Below are positions 49,608 through 58,114 of a DNA stretch of 64,000 nt, one piece after another. The notes under the pieces were generated by a model. That model was not told the origin of the DNA and searched no databases. It saw only the letters and a program-made list of their open reading frames with translations. The stretch is from Patulibacter brassicae (lineage in GTDB: Bacteria; Actinomycetota; Thermoleophilia; Solirubrobacterales; Solirubrobacteraceae). How positions within the stretch are numbered: the stretch's first letter is position 1; every line of letters begins with the position of its first letter. The stretch is taken from NCBI RefSeq assembly GCF_033949425.1, contig NZ_JAXAVX010000003.1:350442-414441 (forward strand), given 5' to 3'. A program made the translations under genes and the position numbers.

Positions 49608-51802
49608 GCCAGCGCTCCCGAGCCGCCGGCCGCGAGGCGCTCGAGCCGCACCGGGACCCCGTTCGTGACGGTCATGCCGGAGAGCGGCTCCGCCGATCCC
49701 GGGCCGGTGGCGATGAGGGCGTTGACGTTCGGGCCGCCCAGCGCGTTCGCCCGCTGCCACCCCCCGGTGCCGTGCCCGAACCCGTGCGGCATGCAGACCG
49801 CGCCGCGGCGGACGTCCTCCGACGCGCGCACGGCGACCGACAGCGCGCCGGCGGACGAGCGCAGCATCACCCGCTCGCCCGACCGTGCGCCGAGCGCCGC
49901 GAGGTCCCCGGGGTGCACGAGCAGCTCGGGCTCCTCGAGCCGCGGCTGGAGCTTCTCGACGTTGTGCATCCAGCTGTTGATCGAGCGCAGCTCGCGGCGA
50001 CCGAACAGTCGCAACGGGTACGCCGGATCGGTCGCGGTCTCGCGCAGCCGGACGAGCCCGCGCTCGAGCGCCGGGCTCGCGATGTCGACGAGCCCCCCGG
50101 GGTGGGCGACCCGCCGACCCCGCATCCCGGTCGGCATCCCCTCGCCGAGGACCACGCCGTGGGGCCGACGCCGGAGCTTCGCGACGCTCCACCCCCCACG
50201 CCGCAGGCCGAAGCGGTCGCCGACCGGGCCCGTTCGCAGGAGCAGGTCCACGAGGAGGCGGGGCGTGAGACGGCGACCGACGCGCCCGAGCCGTCGGAGC
50301 GCCCGTGAGCTGACGGGGACGAGGTCGAGCTCGGCGGCGAGGTCGCGGAGGATCTCCCACTCCTCGCGGCACTCGCCACGCGGCGGCACGACGGCATCGG
50401 TCCACTGGAGGAACGGCTGCAGCTGGTAGGGCAGCATGTTCAGGATCAGGTCGTCGCGCTCCAGGAACGTCGTCGTCGGCAGCACGTAGTCGGCCAAGCG
50501 GTTCGTCTCCGTGAGGTACAGGTCGAGCGAGACGAGCAGCTCGAGGTCCTCCAGCGCCGCCCGCAGGCGTCCGCCGCCCGGGCAGCTGAGGATCGGGTTG
50601 CCGCTCGACACGACGAGCGCGCGCAGCCGGCCGGGGCCGGGGGTCGTGATCTCGTCGGGCAGCACCGCCGCCGGCAGGGTGCCGAGCACCTCGGGGTAGT
50701 CGCCGATCCGCGAGCGGTACGTGTCGTAGGTGTCCAGGCCCGCCTTGCGCGCGGGACCGTAGGTGTCGATCGGCGCCTCGGGGAACAACGCGCCCCCGCG
50801 GGCATCGAAGTTGCCGGTGACGACGTTCAGCGTGTCGAGCAGGAGGTTGACGAGCGTCCCGTGCGGACCGGTGCAGGCGCCGACGCGGCCGTACACCGCG
50901 GCGCGGGGCGCCCGGGCCAGCGCCCGCGCGAGCTCACGGACGGCGCCGGCGTCGATCCCCGACCGCTCCGCCGTCCGCTCCGGCGAGAACGGCGCGACGA
51001 GCTCGCGCAGGCGCGCCGCGCCGGTGCTCGCTCGCGCCAGCGCGACGCGGTCCTCCAGCTCCTCGGAGAGGATCACCTGCAGGAGCGAGAGCAGCAGCCA
51101 CGGATCGCCGCCCGGGAGCACGGCGAGGTGCTCGAAGCGCCGAGCGGTCTCCGTCCGCCGCGGGTCCACGATGACCACGCGCCCGCCGCGCTCGGCGATG
51201 CCCGTGAGCTCGCGCCGGACGTCCCCTCCGGAGATGAGCGACCCGTGCGAGACCCAGGGGTTCGCCCCGATGACGAGCAGCAGGTCGGTGTGGGCCAGGT
51301 CGGGCACCGGCACGGCCAGCGGCGAGCCGTAGAGGGCCTGCGACGCGACGAACCGGCTCGAGGTGTCCTGCGAGGACGCCGAGTAGAAGTGCCGCGTCCC
51401 GAGGGCGTCCATGAAGCCCTTGAACCAGAGCATGTGGGAGGAGGAGAACGCCGCCGGATTGCCCATGTACCCGCCGATGGCGCCCTGTCCGTGGCGGTCG
51501 CGGATCCCGCGCAGGCGCACGCCGATCTCCGCGATCGCCGTCGTCCACGAGATCTCGTCGAAGCCGCTGCCGTCGGCACGGCGCCGCAGCGGTCGCTCGA
51601 GCCGGTCCGGGTCGTTCTGGACCGCGGTCATCGCGATGCCCTTGGGGCAGGCGAACCCCCGCGTCAGGGGGTGCTCCTTGTCCGGACGCAGCTGCAGCAG
51701 GCGGTCTCCCTGGACCGTCGCGACGAGCCCGCAGTTCGGCTCGCAGATGCGGCAGTAGGTCGTCCGGCGCTGCTCGGGCGCCGCGGCGCGCCCGCCGGTC
51801 AT
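49604..51802 (-). CDS. Molybdopterin oxidoreductase with 4Fe-4S domain
   Basis: A 732-residue MopB-family enzyme. The N-terminal cluster motif is complete: Cys17-x2-Cys20-x3-Cys24-x27-Cys52 (CRICEPNCG ... CPKG). Core motifs GNPAAFSSSH, LVIGANPWVSHGS, VDPRRTETARRFEH and the C-terminal domain from about residue 600 (INSWMHNVEKLQPRLEEPELLVHPGDLAALGARSG, PHGFGHGTGGW) are present. The residue that ligates Mo is probably in SSQDTSSRF. No Tat signal, so cytoplasmic. Position in a P450 operon suggests anaerobic-style hydroxylation or reduction of a lipid intermediate (inference). Confidence 0.88.
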   Translation of the reverse strand: MTGGRAAAPEQRRTTYCRICEPNCGLVATVQGDRLLQLRPDKEHPLTRGFACPKGIAMTAVQNDPDRLERPLRRRADGSGFDEISWTTAIAEIGVRLRGIRDRHGQGAIGGYMGNPAAFSSSHMLWFKGFMDALGTRHFYSASSQDTSSRFVASQALYGSPLAVPVPDLAHTDLLLVIGANPWVSHGSLISGGDVRRELTGIAERGGRVVIVDPRRTETARRFEHLAVLPGGDPWLLLSLLQVILSEELEDRVALARASTGAARLRELVAPFSPERTAERSGIDAGAVRELARALARAPRAAVYGRVGACTGPHGTLVNLLLDTLNVVTGNFDARGGALFPEAPIDTYGPARKAGLDTYDTYRSRIGDYPEVLGTLPAAVLPDEITTPGPGRLRALVVSSGNPILSCPGGGRLRAALEDLELLVSLDLYLTETNRLADYVLPTTTFLERDDLILNMLPYQLQPFLQWTDAVVPPRGECREEWEILRDLAAELDLVPVSSRALRRLGRVGRRLTPRLLVDLLLRTGPVGDRFGLRRGGWSVAKLRRRPHGVVLGEGMPTGMRGRRVAHPGGLVDIASPALERGLVRLRETATDPAYPLRLFGRRELRSINSWMHNVEKLQPRLEEPELLVHPGDLAALGARSGERVMLRSSAGALSVAVRASEDVRRGAVCMPHGFGHGTGGWQRANALGGPNVNALIATGPGSAEPLSGMTVTNGVPVRLERLAAGGSGALA

Positions 51803-53006
51803 CGCCCGGCCCCCTGCGCCCGGGCGTCGAGGGCGGCGAACGCGTCGTGGTCGACGAGGGCCGCGCTGATCCGCCGCAGCATCTCGCCGGAGATCGCCCG
51901 CGGCTGCATGTCGCCGGGCATGAGCCGCGGCGGGTGGTAGGTCGGCGCCCAGAAGGCCAGGGCGCCCCACAGCTGCTGGCGGTAGCGGATGCGCAGCGCG
52001 TCCGCGTCGATCCGCGGGCCGCCCCGCGCGGCGAGCTCGTCGCGGTAGAGGTCGAGCAGGTCGTCCTCCCACCGCCGGCGGTCCTCGACCCGCAGCACCG
52101 TCGACAGGGCGTAGGCGACGTCCCGCGCGCCGTCGCCGAGCACGACCGCCTGCCAGTCGCAGAGACCGAGGCGCCCCGTCGCGTCGCGGAACCAGTTGCC
52201 GAGGTGGACGTCGTTGTGCAGGACCGTCGGCGCGACGTCGTGGTGCCGCTGGACCGAGGCGAGGAACGCCGACCACGAGCGGGCCGGGTCCCGGCGGACG
52301 GCCGGGTCGACGAGATCGCCGCACGTCTCCAGCAGCGCCGGAACGGCGTGGCGATGTCGACGAGCGCGTGCGCGTCGTCCCACTGCCGGACGTACGTCTT
52401 GAAGCCCGCCGGGCTCGGGCGCCCCGCGAAGGTCCCATGGAGGGTCGCCAGGGTGCGGACGACCTGCTCGGCGTCGGCGCGCGTGACGTCGCTCGTCGGA
52501 TCGAGGAAGGTCGCGCCGCGGGTCGCGACGAGGTCCTCCAGGACGACGACCGAGGTCATCCGCCGCGGGTCCCAGGCGCCGTGGAGGCAGCGCGGCGCGT
52601 CGACGTCGAGCTCCGGTCGCAGCTCGACGTAGAAGCGGGCCTCGACGAGGCCGGAGATCGCCTGGGTGATCCGCTGGAACGCGCCACGGGCCGACTTCGT
52701 GAAGACCGTCTCCGGCAGGCCGAGCGCCGCGGGGTCGCGATCCCAGCGCAGCCGCAGTCGCCGGCGGCTCGTCGTGCCGTCGTGCCCGCCCGCGACGTCG
52801 ACGGCGACGACGCGCGCGCCGCCGGCCGGCCGCAGCGCGGCGGTCATCCACCGCGGGGAGAGGTCCTCGACGCGCGTGGGCACGCGGGACGGGTCGTCGG
52901 TGCGCAGGGGACGCAGGCCCTCGAGCGCCGAGCGCGCGGCGATCGTCCCGAGGGCCGGCACGGCACGGGCACGGGTGGTCCAGCGGGTCATCGTCGTGGT
53001 GCTCAT
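51799..53006 (-). pseudogene. Aminoglycoside-phosphotransferase-like kinase, single frameshift
   Basis: Two frames together make one APH-fold kinase of about 402 residues. The first frame begins ATG 53006 and covers the N-lobe (to VDIATPFR); the second continues with ALLETCGDLVDP, the catalytic VLHNDVHLGNW (HxDxxxxN) and LCDWQ metal site. They change frame at about 52338, where adding one G would restore ALLE. The total of 1208 bases is one short of a codon multiple. Overlaps at both ends with intact neighbours suggest recent loss or a sequencing error. Relatives phosphorylate small alcohols or ecdysteroid-like compounds. Confidence 0.8.
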
Positions 53007-54391
53007 CGGCGCTCCAGTCGCAGGGGGACGCCGCCCTTGACGCCCATCGACATCTGGTACTCGTGGCGGATCTCCCAACCCGGCGGCGCGCTGAACCGGT
53101 AGCGCTGGAACGCCGTGGCGACCGTCGCGACCGCCTCGATGTAGGCGAGTCGCTTGCCGAGGCACATCCGCGGCCCGCGGCCGAACGCCTGGAAGGCCCC
53201 CGCCGGCGTCGGGCTGCCGTCGAGCCAGCGATCGGGACGGAACCGCTCGGCGTCCGGACCCCAGAAGCGCGGGTCGCGCTGGAGCGTGACGTTGGACCAG
53301 AGCACCGTCGCGCCCTTCGGGATCCGGTAGCCGCCCAGCTCGTCGTCCTCCAGGGCGACCTTCGGGTTGATGACGAGGCTGCCCTGCAACCGCGAGGCCT
53401 CGTCGAAGCACGCGCGGGTGAGCTCGAGCTGCGGCAGGTGCTGCGGGCCGACGGGGACGCCGCCGAGGGCGTCGACCTCGGCGCGGACCCGCTCGGCGAT
53501 CTCCGGGTGCTGGGCCAGGAGCGCGAACGTCCACGCCATGCCGGCGGCCGTCGTCTCGTGCCCGCCGATGACGAGGAAGAGCATCTCCGTGCGGACCTTG
53601 TGGTCCTCGAGCGGGGTGCCGTCCTCGTAGCGGGCGTCGAGCAGGACGCGCAGCACGTCGGTCGTCCCCGTCGGGTGGGCGCGGCGGTCCGCGATGATCC
53701 CCGCGAGGTAGTCGTCGAGCCACGCGTCGGCCCGGTCGCCGGCGCGCTGCTTCGGCCGCGGGACCCACCCCGGGAGGGGGAACATGCCGGTCCGGACCGT
53801 CGTGGCGAGCATCCGCGCGTCGAGCGCCTCGAGCAGCCGGTCCATCTCCTCGGCGGCGATCCGTCGCGAGAACATCGCGTTGTAGAGGACCGCCAGGGCG
53901 AGGGCCTTCAGCCGCTCGTGCAGCTCGAGGGGGGTGCCCGCGTCGGCGGCCGCGCCCCACCCGTCGACGTGCTCGGTGATCGCCGCGGTGAAGAGGTCGC
54001 CGAGCTGCGTCAGGGCCTTCTGGGTGAAGTGCGGCTGCAGCAGCTGCCGGCCGCGCGCCCACTCGGCGTCGTCGGCCTCGAACCACGAGGCGTGGTGGGG
54101 CGAGCCCTGCACGCGCATGGTCTCGGTGACCATCGCCGAGCGGCCGTAGCGCTCGCGGTGCGCGACGTTCACCTGCGCGATCTGGTCGGGGTGGCCGAGC
54201 AGGACGATCTCCTTGAACGGCACCGGCAGGCGCACGACGTCGCCGTACCGGCGCTGCAGCTCGCGCGGGCCGAGCCACGGGTCGCGCGCGAGCCGCCCCA
54301 GGGCCCGGGCGGCCGCCGGGCCGTGCGGGCCGGGCGGCAGCGGCAGGCCCCTGCCCGTGGTGGCGGAGGACGGGTTAGCGATCGAGGACAT
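53003..54391 (-). CDS. Cytochrome P450 (copy 2)
   Basis: A 462-residue P450. Heme loop FGRGPRMCLG with Cys at about residue 410, I-helix GGHETTA, and K-helix DEASRLQ (E-x-x-R). It has no membrane anchor. The WVPRPKQRAGD and YEDGTPLEDHKVRTEMLF regions differ from copy 1 although length and order of elements agree. ATG 54391 is followed by Ser/Thr-rich residues. It overlaps the kinase gene (53003-53006) and follows the YYGDNPTR membrane protein by 26 bases. Confidence 0.93.
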   Translation of the reverse strand: MSSIANPSSATTGRGLPLPPGPHGPAAARALGRLARDPWLGPRELQRRYGDVVRLPVPFKEIVLLGHPDQIAQVNVAHRERYGRSAMVTETMRVQGSPHHASWFEADDAEWARGRQLLQPHFTQKALTQLGDLFTAAITEHVDGWGAAADAGTPLELHERLKALALAVLYNAMFSRRIAAEEMDRLLEALDARMLATTVRTGMFPLPGWVPRPKQRAGDRADAWLDDYLAGIIADRRAHPTGTTDVLRVLLDARYEDGTPLEDHKVRTEMLFLVIGGHETTAAGMAWTFALLAQHPEIAERVRAEVDALGGVPVGPQHLPQLELTRACFDEASRLQGSLVINPKVALEDDELGGYRIPKGATVLWSNVTLQRDPRFWGPDAERFRPDRWLDGSPTPAGAFQAFGRGPRMCLGKRLAYIEAVATVATAFQRYRFSAPPGWEIRHEYQMSMGVKGGVPLRLERR

Positions 54392-54417
54392 GGGAGCTCC
54401 GGGGTCGGGGGAACGGG

Positions 54418-55317
54418 TCAGGCCACCGGGGCCGGCTCGGCGGGCGCGGGCGCGGGCGCCGGGGCGGCGCCGGCCTCGCGGCGGGCGCGCTCCTCGCGCA
54501 GCGCCGCGACCTCCGGCAGGTGCAGCGCGGCCCAGCTGATCCAGACCGAGCCGACGCAGGTCCACAGCGCGGCGATCCAGGTCACGAGCGCCGGGGCGGA
54601 GGACTGCACGGCCTGGTAGACGGGCCAGCTGACGCCGACGATGTAGCCGATCGTCACCGTGGGGACGAGGACGAGCAGCCAGAGGCGCTGCGCGCCGGCC
54701 AGGTGGCGCAGCGCGAGGAACGTCGCGACGCCGTAGACCGGCAGGAGCGTCGAGTTCTGGACGATCGTGTAGAGCGGGATGCCGAGGATCCGTGTCGGGT
54801 TGTCGCCGTAGTAGGCGATGACGTGCCAGTGGTGCCAGGCGAGCTCCATGAGGATCTCCGGCACCCCGACGAAGACGACGCAGACGAGGGCGATCCGGCG
54901 CAGCGGGGCCCCGGCGGCGAGCATGCGGTACGCGTAGTAGCTGCCGCAGGCGACGTAGGCGGCGAGCCCGACGAGGATGAACGACGGCATCTGCCGGCCC
55001 ATCACCGTGTAGTCGAACCACGGGATGTTCGGGGCGTAGACGATCGAGCCGACGTGGTCGCCGAGCGGCTCGATGTTCGCCGCGATCACGCCCGCGACGA
55101 GGAGGATCGCGGGGACGCCCTCGCGGTCGCGCAGCCACGCCACGGCGGCCCAGACCACGGCGGCGGCGAAGCCCGCGTAGAGGCCGATCACCATCGCCCA
55201 GGCGAACGTCCGATCCGCGTCCAGCACGGGCGCGACGGGGATCTGGCCGTCGCCGGGGCGCTCGACGGGCACGCCGGAGGCGATCGGCAACGTGGACAGC
55301 AGGTCGGTCAGGAACAT
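54418..55317 (-). CDS. Polytopic membrane protein with YYGDNPTR motif (P450 partner, copy 2)
   Basis: A 299-residue protein with about seven hydrophobic helices and a C-terminal Ala/Pro-rich tail. It shares YYGDNPTR, the EP motif and the VQN step with the protein at 46255-47079, and again precedes a P450. Extra conserved-looking features are the WHHWH segment (LMELAWHHWHVIAYYGDNPTR), which could bind metal or heme (inference), and VMGRQMPSFILVG. It starts 113 bases after the last MCE gene of operon 2, with a weak hairpin only, so the cassette may be read from the mce2 promoter or from its own AT-richer region at 55318-55365. Confidence 0.65.
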   Translation of the reverse strand: MFLTDLLSTLPIASGVPVERPGDGQIPVAPVLDADRTFAWAMVIGLYAGFAAAVVWAAVAWLRDREGVPAILLVAGVIAANIEPLGDHVGSIVYAPNIPWFDYTVMGRQMPSFILVGLAAYVACGSYYAYRMLAAGAPLRRIALVCVVFVGVPEILMELAWHHWHVIAYYGDNPTRILGIPLYTIVQNSTLLPVYGVATFLALRHLAGAQRLWLLVLVPTVTIGYIVGVSWPVYQAVQSSAPALVTWIAALWTCVGSVWISWAALHLPEVAALREERARREAGAAPAPAPAPAEPAPVA

Positions 55318-55430
55318 CGGGGGCACCTCGGAAAGTGGAAAGACTCTTGCTAGATGAGGCCCTGAGTGGGCCGCTGGTGGGCGGGACGGGACGACCGGCG
55401 CGCGGCCGGCGCGGTCGGGGCGGGGCGGAC

Positions 55431-56855
55431 TCAGCGATCGATCGTCGGCGGGTCCTCCTCCAGGCGCGGGAAGTACGCGCTCGTGCCGTCGAAGGTCCAC
55501 GGCCCCTGCTCGACGCACGGCGGGGCGCCCGGGCCGATCGCGGGCAGGTACAGGACGTTCCCGGTGTTCCGGCAGTCGTACGCCTTCAGCCCGCCCTTCG
55601 CGACGTCGCGCAGGCTGCCGGGCTTCGGGTACGGGTTGAGCCGGTTCGTCGGCAGGCGCTTGATCCAGCCGCCGACGATCTCGTTCCAGATCGTCGGCAG
55701 GCCGTTGCCGTAGTGGATGACGCGGCCCCCGTCGGCGACCATCGTGCCGTTCTGGATCTGGCCGACGTTCGCCAGCACGCCGTGGACGGAGTCGCGGTTG
55801 GCCTCCAGGAGCCGCAGCACGGGCGCGAGCTGCCGGACGGCGACGTCGACGACCGGGAGCCGCTCGCGCGCGGCATCCGCGATCGCGTCGAGCGCCGGGA
55901 GGCTGCGGCGCCCGGTCCGCAGGACGGGCGCGAGCTCGACGAAGAGACGCTCGAACGCCGGCGCGTCCCGCACGATCGTCCGCAGCGCCGCGGGCAGCGC
56001 CGGCGCCGCGGCGCGCAGGCCGCGCGCGGCGCGGGAGAGCTCGGGCGACAGCGCCGCGAGGTCGTCGCCGGTGGCCTCGAGCCGGCGCAGGAACGGCGGC
56101 AGGGCGTCGATCGTCGCGCCGAGCGCCCGGTCGCGGGAGCGGGTCGTCGCGAAGACCCGATCGGCGGCCGTCACCGCGGCGCGCAGGTCGCCCTGCCGCT
56201 CCCCGACGGCGGCCAGCACGTCGCCGCTGCCGGCCACGAGCCGCGCGAGCTGGTCCCGCTGACCGGCGAGCCGCCCGAGCACCGCACCGACGCCCTCGGC
56301 CGCCGGCCCGAGCGCGGCGCTCGCGCCGCTGAGCGACGTCTCCCGCCCGGCCAGGGCGGCCGCCGACCCGGCGAACAGGCGGCGCAGGTCGCGGCGGGTC
56401 GCCGGCGCGAACGTCTCCAGGACGTCGTCGAGGCGCTGGGCCGCCCGCACGCTGCCGGACGGCAGGCGACCGCCGTCGCGGATCAGCGGGGCGCGCGGCG
56501 CCCCCGGGGCGATCTCGACGAACGTCTCGCCGAGGAGCGTCTTCGTGCGGAGGATCGCGCGGGCGCCGCGGCGCAGGGGGGCGCGCTGCGCGTCGATCGC
56601 CATCTCGACCTCGGCGTGGCCGCCGACCCGTCGCACGCGCGTCACCCGGCCGATGTCGACGCCCGCCGAGCGGACGTCGGCCTCGGCGAAGAGGTTCGAG
56701 GCCTGCGGGAAGGTCGCGCTGATCCGGTACTCGCGCGGCTGCAGCGGCACGGATCCGCCGAAGCTGCGCCACACGCCGATGGCGAGCACGGCGCAGAGGA
56801 GCGCGAAGCCGATCGGCAGCAGGAGCCGGCGGAGGGTGGGGGTCTGCGTCTCCAT
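55431..56855 (-). CDS. MCE family protein, sixth of mce operon 2
   Basis: A 474-residue protein. Anchor at about 11-28, MlaD domain with NLFAEADVRSAGVDIGRVTRVRR and TLLGETFVEIAPG, then a helical stretch to about 370. The C-terminal about 100 residues are not Ala/Arg-rich and carry VIHYGNGLPTIWNEIVGGWIKRLPTN and a Cys pair (YDCRNTGN, PPCVEQGP), likely a folded cap. The ATG shares one base with the TGA of the fifth gene (TGATG-type junction). Confidence 0.88.
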   Translation of the reverse strand: METQTPTLRRLLLPIGFALLCAVLAIGVWRSFGGSVPLQPREYRISATFPQASNLFAEADVRSAGVDIGRVTRVRRVGGHAEVEMAIDAQRAPLRRGARAILRTKTLLGETFVEIAPGAPRAPLIRDGGRLPSGSVRAAQRLDDVLETFAPATRRDLRRLFAGSAAALAGRETSLSGASAALGPAAEGVGAVLGRLAGQRDQLARLVAGSGDVLAAVGERQGDLRAAVTAADRVFATTRSRDRALGATIDALPPFLRRLEATGDDLAALSPELSRAARGLRAAAPALPAALRTIVRDAPAFERLFVELAPVLRTGRRSLPALDAIADAARERLPVVDVAVRQLAPVLRLLEANRDSVHGVLANVGQIQNGTMVADGGRVIHYGNGLPTIWNEIVGGWIKRLPTNRLNPYPKPGSLRDVAKGGLKAYDCRNTGNVLYLPAIGPGAPPCVEQGPWTFDGTSAYFPRLEEDPPTIDR

Positions 56856-58114
56856 CAGCCGGGACAGGCGTTCGGGCTGCCGAGCAGCAGCTGGAAGAGC
56901 GGGGCGAGGTCGACGAGCTGGGTCAGCTGGGTGCAGCTCACGGTGACCATCGCGCGGCCGATGCCGCCGTGCGCGTCGGCGGTGCTCATGAGCGAGTTCC
57001 AGTTGTGGACGAACCAGGAGCCCCAGAAGAGGAAGCCCTCGTCGTCGCCGGGCGGGTTGTAGGCGAGCTGGTTCAGCAGCCCGTTCGTCGTCTGCAGGGT
57101 GCCGCGCAGGTCGGGCGCGCTCGTGCGCAGCTGCGCGATCCCGGGCGCCGCGGCGGCGAGCACCGGCGTCAGGCGGCCCACGAGCGGCCGGACGTCGTCG
57201 CGCAGCGTCGTGGCGAGCGCCCCGGAGAACGACCCGAGCTCGCGCAGCGTCGCCGGCAGCCGCTCGACCGTCGGCTGCAGGTCGCGCAGCGTCGGGCGCA
57301 GCTCGCGGGCGAGCTCCCCGGTGCTGCCGAGCACGCGCTGCGCGCTGCCGAGCGTCGCCGGCAGCCGGTCGAGCGCCGCGCGCAGCGGCGCGTCCTCGGC
57401 GGCGACGGCGCGCAGGGTCTGGTCGCCGGCCCGCACGAGCGCGGCGAGGCGGTCGTCGCGCGACGCCGCGCGCGTCACCGTCGCGAGGTCGCCGACGAGC
57501 CGCGCGACGGCCGTCCGGCGGTCGGCCAGCGCCGCGGAGATCCGGCGCACCTGACCCGCGGTCGGCCCGAGGACCCGCAGGGCGCGGCGCACGTCGTCGC
57601 CGCGTCCCCGCGTCCCCTGGTCGAGGCTCGTGACGAGCGACGCGAGGAACTCGCGGGTGTCGGCGTCCAGCGCGCCGAGCAGCTCGTCCAGCGACGCCGG
57701 CGTGGCGGTGCGCGCCTGGTCGATCCGGCCACCCGGCGGCAGCGGGCCCGCCGAGCGGTGTCCGGGGTCCAGTTCGATCCGCATGTCGTCCAGCGGCGTC
57801 ACCGGTCGCAGCGCCGCGGAGGCGTCGGCGTAGACGCGCGGCACCTCGCCGCGGTCGAGCTCGAGCGTCACGAGGGCGCGCCCGCGCTCCAGGCGCGCCT
57901 CGGTGATCGTGCCGACCTTCACGCCGGCGAGCTGGACCGGCTGCCCCAGGCCGGGGGCGACGCCGTCGGCGGCCACGAGCGAGGCGCGCACCTCGTAGAC
58001 GTCGCGGAAGGGCACGGGCAGCCGCTGCTGGACGAGGACGTAGCCCGCGGCGACGACGCCCACGACGACGATCACCGCGATGACCAGCAGCGCCCGGAGG
58101 CTCGCGCGGGTCAT
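56855..58114 (-). CDS. MCE family protein, fifth of mce operon 2
   Basis: A 419-residue protein. Anchor at about 9-27, MlaD domain with GVAPGLGQPVQLAGVKVGTITEARL and PLDDMRIELDPGHRSAG, a helical region, and a C-terminal part with FLFWGSWFVHNWNSLMSTADAHGG and two Cys (VSCTQL, NACPG). The aromatic cluster FLFWGSWFVHNW could line a lipid path. Start ATG 58114 overlaps the previous stop. Confidence 0.87.
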   Translation of the reverse strand: MTRASLRALLVIAVIVVVGVVAAGYVLVQQRLPVPFRDVYEVRASLVAADGVAPGLGQPVQLAGVKVGTITEARLERGRALVTLELDRGEVPRVYADASAALRPVTPLDDMRIELDPGHRSAGPLPPGGRIDQARTATPASLDELLGALDADTREFLASLVTSLDQGTRGRGDDVRRALRVLGPTAGQVRRISAALADRRTAVARLVGDLATVTRAASRDDRLAALVRAGDQTLRAVAAEDAPLRAALDRLPATLGSAQRVLGSTGELARELRPTLRDLQPTVERLPATLRELGSFSGALATTLRDDVRPLVGRLTPVLAAAAPGIAQLRTSAPDLRGTLQTTNGLLNQLAYNPPGDDEGFLFWGSWFVHNWNSLMSTADAHGGIGRAMVTVSCTQLTQLVDLAPLFQLLLGSPNACPG

